This document shows, piece by piece, positions 55,772-64,000 of a DNA stretch of 64,000 nucleotides. The stretch covers positions 91,867-155,866 of the forward strand of contig MZZL01000381.1 in NCBI GenBank assembly GCA_002749535.1, read 5' to 3'. The position numbers and the translations under genes are program-made. Within the stretch, counting starts at the first letter, position 1. The number at the start of each line of letters is the position of its first letter. The notes below the pieces were generated by a model that saw only the letters and a list, made by a program, of their open reading frames with translations, was not told where the DNA came from and searched no databases. This DNA is from Apophysomyces variabilis. Its lineage: Eukaryota > Mucoromycota > Mucoromycetes > Mucorales > Mucoraceae.

Positions 55772-56185
55772 GATTAAGCTTGCTAGAAGATTAATTAAAG
55801 AAAAATAATAGCAGAAGACAGTTAATCATATCTGCTCAAATACCTCACGTGTCACTTTGACACCTTGTGTAATATTCTTTCCAGCCAAGTAAATGCAACA
55901 TGGAAAGAATAAAAAGATGGAGCCTTTGGGAGTAAGAATGGTGAAAAGTTTGTCTTGATTTTCAAGAAGTGCACGGCTAAGTACACTACACGTTGGTCTA
56001 GGTGCGCGACCTTTGCTCTTAGTTTGGTGCACACCTGCTTTGTACATGCACAACTTCCATAGACCTGGTTAGTATACTATAATCAATTATTTGTACATGC
56101 ACATCTGCTTTGGATGTAAATGGTCATTTGGTGTAACTTGGAAAACACAACTGAATCCTTCCTTCTATTCTTTTTTAGTAATTGC
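55772..56185. other. Spacer between X and P4 with a short minus-strand ORF
   Basis: A 75-codon minus-strand ORF (55826-56053: VHQTKSKGRAPRP, LLENQDKLFTILTPKGS, YLAGKNITQGVKVTREVFEQ) lies in a less AT-rich patch. No family recognised. It could be a fragment of a host gene exon or of another element. Confidence 0.35.
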
Positions 56186-57553
56186 TACTATAGTCAAAAA
56201 AAAAATTCTACTATCAGTAGAAACTTAGTGAAATCTCAGATTCTACTATCTTTCTACTATCTTTCCATTGCTTTTCCATCATGTGGTGGAATCTCTTCAA
56301 AGGTTTGTGGAATGTACCTTCCACTACCTTTTCCATCACCTTTCTATCACTCCCTCAAGTTCAATAATTGGATGAACTGCTATATAATAGAGACTATTAT
56401 ATTGATGTTATTAGATTAAGTAGTATGCATTAGAGGCTAACATTTTAATTTCATTCGACCATATTCCTTTATTCAAGCACTTTTTATTAGATTAACTTGT
56501 CTACAATGATATATTCTATTAGAGCTACTGATTTTTATCTAGTCTATCTAATTAGATGTTCTTTTCATTGTATATATTATTTTAGCCATTAAGATACACT
56601 TCTTTATCATATATAAGGAAGCTTCTTTAGCTATATATATAGGAAAAAAACAGACACTTTTATTTTCTTAGAGCTATGTAGCGTAATGTACTAATAAATA
56701 GCTAACTTTATACTTAGTTTTATATTATCTTACCTAATTACTGAAGGTTAAAAAAGCATAGCTTTTAAAAATGACAATTAGTAAAACGTACTAAAAGCTA
56801 ATACACAGTATCATATCTAAGCCAGCATGCAATAATGAATGGCAGCATTATGTATAGGCCTACAAAAAGTTACCTTGCCAAGTAATTAAATTACGACATA
56901 AAAAAATATCTGTACCATTAAAAAGTATGTCATCTTTCTCTGTTTCCATTTTGTTAAGAAATAAAAGCTACTCTATATAATAATCAAAAAGTCAAAATTA
57001 GTTACATTTAGGTCAATCAATCAAAATACCTTATTAAAAGTAAGAAGCAAGCTCTTCTATAACATAGTGATCATTCTAGCTATCAAAAGAAAAAAAGAAT
57101 GAGATGCTATGAAATGAAGATAAAAGCTTACTAGCAAAGGGTATGCTTTTAGATCAAGGTTGCATATTATTAAGATTATATACTAGTAACGTTTTCAAAG
57201 TAAGTTTTCTGATAAAGAAGTAGTAAAACACTATAAAACAAAAAATAGTATAGAGGAAAAAGTTTGCAAAAGAAAAAAATGAATAAAAGGAAAACACAAA
57301 TAACTCTGTAAAAAAAAAGAAACCATATTAGAAGTGCATGACATAAATAATTATACAGTTCTTAGGAAATGTGAATGCGCTAGGTTTGCTGTAGTAACTT
57401 AATTTTGTATGCATGTCTGCTATAGTAACAGCGTTTGGAGGGAGAAAAAAATGTGATAATATAAGAAATTCTACCACTTGGGTAGAAAGTGGGTGGAACC
57501 AGAGATTCTACTATATAGTGTAAAGGTGGTAGAATCACCCTTCAACCACAGTG
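56186..57553. mobile_element. P4: 1.37-kb non-autonomous P element, inverted relative to P3
   Basis: Left terminus TACTATAGTCAAAAAAAA (decayed CACTGCGGTC...), right terminus reversed CACTGTGGTTGAAGGGTG. Flanks TGC (56183-56185) and TGT (57554-57556) fit a 3-bp duplication with a transition. Aligns end to end with the reverse complement of P3 (1368 against 1369 bases), differing mainly by C-to-T and G-to-A. Confidence 0.83.
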
Positions 57554-58886
57554 TGTTAAGAATCTTTATAAGTCAGGTCAGGTTAGGTTGAAGGTCAACC
57601 TATATCTGATTTATTTATAAATAAATAACCTATATCCAACCTATTTATATAAGGTAGATTGATGGGTCAAGTATAGGTCAATTAATAGTATTTAAGGATA
57701 TGAATATGGTTAAGCACTTTGACGTTTGTATAATAAAAAGTACATTGTAAAATGCAGTAATAGTTTATTTGTAGTCTTGCAAAATATAGTAGAAACAAGT
57801 AAGGAAAAAAGAAAGGAATTTTTTTTGTAAATTAAAATGGTAATGTCATATGATAGTATAATGTCATAATGGTACAATAGCATCTATTAAAAGGATGGTT
57901 AAAGTAAAAGAAGTGTATTTATTTTCCAACAAAGGTTTTAAAGCAAGGCATAAAAGAGAAAGGTGTTAAAGTAAAAATAAAAGTAAAGAGGACAAAATTT
58001 TTTAAAGACTGTAAAAAGCTTTCTTGTTTTATTTTTCTTCACAAAAACTTTTTTCTTTACTACAGGAAAAATAATCATAGAAATGCCCTATTTCTATAAT
58101 TATTTCTATGATTTTTATAATGTCTATAATAATTATATAATAGATCATAAAATTCTATAATAAATTATAGGATAATTCTAGGATGATCATAAAAATTCTA
58201 TAATAGTATATTATAGGATCAATCATATAGTAATCATAAAAACATATGTTTATTTCTGTGATTAGTGTCAGTTATAACCTAGAAATCTATGCTTGCAATT
58301 GTAAGTCAGATAATTATTAGACCTAACGTCAGTTTTTATAATTAATCAATAACTCATCATAGAATTACTTTGTCCTTCTATATACATTACTTTATATTCT
58401 CAATCTTACAATATGGCAACATACTTTAATTGCTTTTTAGTATATATTGTTATCTTTTAATTTACAATGACTATTATTTTTATATTATATTTTTAAAAAT
58501 AAAAGCAATATAAAGAAGATTAAGAACATTTATTTATTAATCAAGATCTGTTTTGATATCTTCTTATGCCCCCATCATTACTATTACTGTTTAAAATAAA
58601 GACTGTTATTAAAGTAATGTTTTACTATACAATATATATCTGATATTTCTTCAGGAAGTTCTTGCCTGTTAAAGTTTGTTAAAGTGATTATTATATTATA
58701 ATAACTATAATTTAATCTTATCCTTGCTAGCTAATACTAGTATTAGCTTCCCCACTTCATCTGAAGAAGCCAGCAAGCTGCCCATGAATACTGGCAGTGC
58801 TGCAGCCTAACGTTGATAAGTGTAGCCTGGCTTTCTACAGCCATAACTGCCTATTGCTGCCTGCTAACTTCAAGCTCACTCTATAA
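57554..58886. other. AT-rich spacer, no gene
   Basis: Contains imperfect palindromes (57575-57680, around aggttgaaggtcaacct and atttataaataaat) and a cluster of ATTCTATAAT/ATTATAG words at 58080-58240 that could be the end of an unrecognised element. A more GC-balanced patch at 58740-58870 has no frame. Confidence 0.4.
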
Positions 58887-59061
58887 TACTGTGGTCAAAA
58901 AAAGATTCTACCATTAGTAAAAACTTGGTAGAATCTGAGATTTTACTATCTTTCTACTACCTTTCCACCACTTTTCTACTGCATAGTAGAATCTCTTCAA
59001 AGGTTTATAGAATGTACTTTCCACCATCTTTTCCACTACCTTTCTACTATCGTAATAACTT

Positions 59062-59062
59062 N
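59062..59062. other. Assembly gap (single N) in P5 leader
   Basis: Comparison with P2 shows about 110 bases absent here (the stretch with aacgttcaactattgg to the tttaaacgatttt block), so the N hides missing sequence. Confidence 0.75.
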
Positions 59063-60084
59063 TTAAACGATTTTATTGGATCAACTTGTTTGAAATGATA
59101 CATTTTATTGGAGCTAACTGTTCTTATCTAATCTTTTTAATTGGAAGCTTTTTTTATCACATGCATTACTTTAACCAATAAAATATACTCCTTTATCATT
59201 TCTAAGGATACTGCTTTAATTATACATATAAAGAAAAAAATACTTTTGTTTTATTGAAGCTTTTACAAAGTAATATACTATCAATAGCTAATTTTACGAT
59301 TAGATCTATATAGTCTTACCTAGTTACTAAAGGATAAAAGAAAAATAATTAAACACAATGGTTAATAAAATGTATTAAAAGCTAAAACATATTAATATAC
59401 CTAAGACAGCATAGCAATAACAGTTGGCAAGATTCCTGATAAGCCTACAAAGAGCTACTTCTATATAAATAATCAACATTACAGCATAAAAAAGTTTCTA
59501 TACCATTAAAAGTGTGTTATGCTTTTCTATGTCTAGTTTAAAAAGAGGAAAACTGTTCCAAATGATAAAAGAAAGTAAAGGTTAGCTAAGCCTAAGTAAG
59601 TCAATCAAAGTACCTTAGTTAAAAATAACAAGCATGCTTACTCAAAGTGTAGAGAACATGCCGGCTATCAAAAGAAAAAAGAATGAGATTCTGTCAAATA
59701 AAAGATAAAAGCTTACCAGCAAAGAACACGGTTTCAGGTCAAGGTTGTATATCATTAGGATAATATATCATCAATATTGTGAAAGTGAGTTTGTTGATGA
59801 AGAAGTACTGAAACACCATAGAGTGAAAAAAAAAAGTAGAGGAAAAAGTTTGTGAAAGAAAAGGATAAGGAAAAGAAAACGTGAATAACCCCATAAAAAA
59901 GAAAAAATTCTTTTCAGAAGCATGTAATATAAATATTGACGCAGTTCTTAGGAATCGCGCATACACAATTGCACCTCTTAGAAAAATATAAAGTTTTAGG
60001 TTTGCTAATTAGTTTTTATTCTCTGCCAAAGTAAGATCCACACATAAAGAATAAAGCACTTAACTCATTCATATCCAAAAAGAA

Positions 60085-61049
60085 ATGTCTTTGAACTAAA
60101 TATCGTCAAATAAGCAATTGTCTTGCCAAGTCAGTCTTTTGAAGGAAGACCTTCGTCTTCTTCAAACTAATAATGAGACTCTTTGACAGAGGGTGGATGC
60201 ATTGCAAGAGCAGCAGGAGAGAGAAAAATCGTCTAGCATTATGGAGTTTAGCATCTCTGCAGCTGTTGTTGCAGAGGGGTCACAGCGAACCACTGATGTT
60301 GAATTGTCAGTAAGTGTATTAAGATTTAGATGCAAGGTGTAGCTAATAAGGGCCAATCATTAATCTATGAATAGAGAGAGATTTGACACTATGTGGAAGA
60401 ATTGTTTAAGGATAATAAAGGATACAAGTATGATGAGCCCTTCAATTCTGATGTAAACAAGTTGGTTGTGTCTCAATTGAAAACATACCTTTGACAACAC
60501 ATGCCAAACAATCGCACTGTGCAAGCAGACCAAAAACTTCACAGTGTGTTGCATGATAACTTCAGAAACATAAAGAGAAAGTCTGCTGTTCTGGCAGACA
60601 AGAAAAAGGAGATGCAGGTGTGAAAACGGCGCTATTAGCACATAATGAAGGCATGTCAAAATTCATTTAAAGGTTTTAAAAAGCTTAGTTTTTTTGGCTG
60701 CTTTAGAAACTGGCCCAGAGAATGGATGCTCTCCTTAAAAATAGATGCACTTTTGAGGAGCGGTATGCAGGTGACATAGATCGCCTCCTTTCACATGACT
60801 GTATGTCCGCAGAAAAGTCTGATGGTGAAGGCAATGTGTCATTATGCGTCAAATGCCCACGCTGGAGATCTGACCAGGTAAGGTTTTCTATGATCACCAG
60901 CTGTTTCAACTGATCACTTCTGGAAGGCAAATGAGTGCCTGGAAGCATTAGATAGGCTTTGCTCATCAGCAAAGAAGTTTTACACCAAGTATGTAGAAGA
61001 AGTAGAAATGGAATGCCTCATAGGATTGCCATCCTGGATGTTAAAGTAA
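60085..61049 (+). pseudogene. P5 accessory coiled-coil gene
   Basis: Same four-exon layout as P2 (start ATG 60085, TAA 61047-61049). CAA to TAA stops within exon 1 (FE-stop-IS), CGA to TGA, and donor GTAACG changed to ATAATG. In a 260-base stretch about 22 differences from P2 are transitions and one is a transversion (count by eye). Confidence 0.82.
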
Positions 61050-61150
61050 AATAGGTAAATAGCGTTTATTTAGCGAAATTGAAAGTACTAACTTATAAGA
61101 CATAGAATAAAAAAAACTTTTAAAAGGCAGAATGTTTGCTATAATTTTCA

Positions 61151-64000
61151 TCAGAGTTGGGAACGGTTTTGCAAAGGAATGACAATAAGATTCTCATCTG
61201 AATGACAGGTTTTTTCTTTGGCAATCACTATATAAGAATGGATATGATAGATGGGTACAACGCAATGTTCATCTAAAGGACTGAACTTATCATGCCAAAG
61301 CTCAATACTCTTGTTCTCATAAGCTTGTTGACCACTATATGCTTCATACCAGTGCACCATTGTGAAGACATGTGACATTAAGCTACTGTTTATAAAGAGT
61401 TCATGTTTGAAGAAGTAGAGAATCTTGCACAGATAGGCGCTTGGGATGAGACTAAATTCAGTTTCAAAAAGAACTTGGACATGCAATCCTTGTTGTGAAT
61501 GGCCTTCAGCACAGTGAAACATTTGACCATGCAATTTCAACGTATAGAATTTGCTTATGATATTACTGATGAGAGTACTCTGCTGGTTTGCTTGGAGATA
61601 ATGAACTAGCCTGATGGTTGGATACACCATTTTATAAAACCCGATCAAAGCATGGTAATGATCTGAACTCATATAGACCTTCTTGAACAATGATGGAAAC
61701 ATATTAGAGGGAAGAGGCTCACAACTAGTGGCATGTCTAACAGTTATAGACATTTGCACAAAATCAATAGGGTTGAAATTGTCTTCTAATGAAAGCTGAG
61801 CAGACGTTGTGCTAGAAGATGGATTATCAATTAGGTCTTTTAGCAAGTTAAGCTAATTTTGGTTATTGCCAATCTGCGTTGAAACTTGTTGAAGAAAATC
61901 TATGGAGCGTGTATGTTCAAGAAATTTTTTAAGAAACGTACTTTCAAAGGAGTCTTTATGGTTTATGTCAAGATCTGCCAGAAGGCCGTTATAACGTTCA
62001 AAACTAAACATCCAGAAAGCGTAAATAGGGCCAAAATCAAGAATGCTCTCTCACAAATGCATGTGCAGATGTTAATTTGGAGTAATCTGCGCATTTCCAT
62101 ATAATCGTTCATTACCTTGACAAAAGTGAAGTAAACACTAGTGGGCAGTGTTGATCTCATCTCTTATAATGGATGGTTTGATGAGCAAGTGGCATGCATC
62201 AACAAAGTGTATCCAGTTTGTAAAATGCTCAGCAGGAAGCACTTTGGACAATATGTAAGGCAAATAGACTAAACACTATGACTTCCATTCATCAGCTTTC
62301 ATACTAGGGAAGTTTTTCAATATTTTCTGTAAAAGAGTCAGGAACTGTGGCAAAGGGAGGACACCATCGGCAAGCTTTTGCATAGCTTCAAGCTGCCTTT
62401 CAGCAAAATAACCTTCGTTTGCCCATACTTTCATCATTCGTTTGGCGGTGCCCAGAAACAAGTTATGCATCAGGTCTATGATTGTAAATCTTATGGCATC
62501 AAAGTAAGGAAGGTCATGCAGTGCACTCTATCATGTTCCTGTAGTCTTTTCTAATTTCTTCCACTCAGCTTCTGTGGATGCACATCGCCAACTCTCAGCA
62601 TGTCAAAGATTATCTTCTCTTGTTCACAGGATCCAACTGTCAATGTCAAACTCTGAGTAATCTATAGATGACGTGCCAGGGATCACGCTGAACTGTCAAT
62701 TATACTTGTGACATCCACGGGTACTGGCATGCAAGGTAAAGCCATTGATTTTTCTTGCTGCTGGAATGTCATATGCACTTATACACAATGCAGCGCGCAC
62801 AGTAACAGGTTCTTGATAACGGTAAGTGGTCATTCTGATACCAAGGTACAAGGCGTTCAACTCTTCCACTAATGGTTTCAAGTAGTTGTTTATTTTGTAG
62901 ATGCTTAGTTTGGTTGGGCCTGGGATAACACCAACTAGAATAATATTGTGAGGCTTAAAGTGCTCACTGCGAGGTAAGTTATTGATCACAATGTATATAG
63001 CCCCACAAGAATATTGGGAACTATGGAAAGGCTTAAACCAATTGACATTCATGGAAAGAAGCAAAGATCTTGGATGATCTACAAATGGATCCTGATGTTC
63101 ATCAAGTATAGACCACCAAACTGCACCATTGTATATATCTGACAACATGTCTTCAAGTGTAGTATGACGTTGCCATTGTTCAATCTTCTCTTCAAAATCT
63201 GCTCTTTAAAAAAACATGTGCAAGTTGTCTGTGAGCAAATTGTAGAGGAATTCTTTGCATAGTGATGATTTCAATGGACAATCATTTGATGTAGACTTGA
63301 AGAGTGGCTGATTACAAGTCTTGTTACGCTCTCTTTCCTGCGGATGATTAGGAAAGTGGATGAATATACACTTATTAGGTGCATCTTGAGGGAGGTAAAG
63401 CATGTGACATCTTTGACACATCACATATTTTTGCAAATGGCTAGTTAGGGAATTGAATTCAGCCTGCTGGCGGAAGCTTTCAATAGTGGATAGAAACTGA
63501 AAATTATAACCAAACGCATAAAGAAGCTCATTAAGAAAACGGATAAAAACAGCCATGCCTCTTCCAACAACGAAGAACAACTGAAAATAGATTATGAAGA
63601 GTGCGATGAAGCCAAATGGTGCAGCAAAATTCACTTTATAATAAAAATGATAAGTTTATTAAAACTTAATAAGGAAACACTACCTGTTGGTGCCGCTCCT
63701 GTTTGTGTTTTAGTTTTGCTATCTGCGAGCTCTTTTTCATCCACATATTGAAATTTAGAAGCATTGCCAAATTCAAGCTCCTATACAACATCCAGTTGTT
63801 TCCCTTCATTCTCATAATCGGTGTCAAGATCAAAATGAGTTTTATCTTCATCGTCAGGCAATTCAAACTCTAAGAATTATATGTTATTATTTGTTTATTG
63901 AGGAACTTGTTAACGTAAAGTATTGTTTAGTAAACATGCACCATTATCAATGTCCATGCTATCATAAGCAGCTAAACTGCCTATGTTAGCATTCACAACA
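61151..64000 (-). pseudogene. P5 transposase (start off window)
   Basis: Last exon 61151-63633, third exon 63684-63869, second exon cut by the window end. Stops occur at about 61853, 62275, 62530 and 63210; the Asp motif now reads LMHNLFLGTAKRMMKVW (DPMH lost). Note that it still has CGA to AAR at the place where P2 has its only TGA, so P2's nonsense is private. Confidence 0.85.

Larger units (their letters stand above)
58887..64000 (-). mobile_element. P5: P2-like transposon, right end off window
   Basis: Left terminus TACTGTGGTCAAAAAAAG. Collinear with P2 at an offset of about 43844 from 60085 onward. About 110 bases are missing at the N (59062), an assembly gap. Differences from P2 are almost all C-to-T/G-to-A, with P2 keeping the C or G. 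Both genes are broken. Confidence 0.9.

Noticed and set aside
1..64000. tRNA, rRNA or riboswitch genes
   Set aside because: No cloverleaf, rRNA-like block or riboswitch seen on either strand.

Overview
This is a repeat-only stretch of an AT-rich eukaryotic genome, most likely an early-diverging fungus (Mucoromycota-like). The evidence is chromodomain Ty3/gypsy retrotransposons, Plavaka/CACTA-type DNA transposons with 50-80 nt GT-AG introns, and no recognisable host gene, tRNA or rRNA. The organism call is inference. Essentially all coding sequence belongs to mobile elements inserted into one another.

Layout. (1) 1-9681: two head-to-tail copies of chromovirus G1 (minus strand) sharing one LTR. 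The left copy has an open Gag-Pol frame cut by the window edge. The right copy is a decayed mosaic. They sit exactly at the start codon of an accessory gene of DNA transposon P0 (9682-11174). (2) 11175-53330: an old, stop-ridden Ty3/gypsy element G2 (plus strand) is the base layer. It is split by P1 (13792-25086, itself carrying P2 at 14933-20575), chromovirus G3 (25252-30879), the deletion derivative P3 (31797-33165) and DNA transposon Z2 (33178-52686). Z2 carries chromovirus G4 (34631-47263), which carries DNA transposon Z1 (38365-45774). Target-site duplications and re-joined reading frames support each step (G2 > Z2 > G4 > Z1 is four deep). (3) 53620-64000: element X, the P3-like element P4, an AT-rich spacer, and P5, a P2 relative running off the right edge.

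How the parts work. G1, G3 and G4 are full-length chromoviruses (Gag, protease, RT, RNase H, integrase, chromodomain). All three share four regulatory features: a self-priming PBS that covaries with a motif in the LTR; a 3' polypurine tract; a second, central copy of that tract between RNase H and integrase; and a 68-80 nt intron-like segment at the gag/protease boundary. Removing that segment creates an immediate stop codon in all three families. The right G1 copy has lost exactly this segment. I read this as an exitron that switches between Gag-Pol (unspliced) and Gag alone (spliced); it is the most novel signal here. The P and Z DNA transposons are each two-gene elements: a large Tnp2/Plavaka-like transposase plus a small accessory protein, with long subterminal repeat arrays.

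Decay is dominated by C-to-T/G-to-A transitions (CGA to TGA, TGG to TAG, CAA/CAG to TAA/TAG), as expected of methylation-linked deamination or a RIP-like process. Three single N positions mark assembly joins; two are flanked by duplicated sequence and so look like unmerged overlaps.
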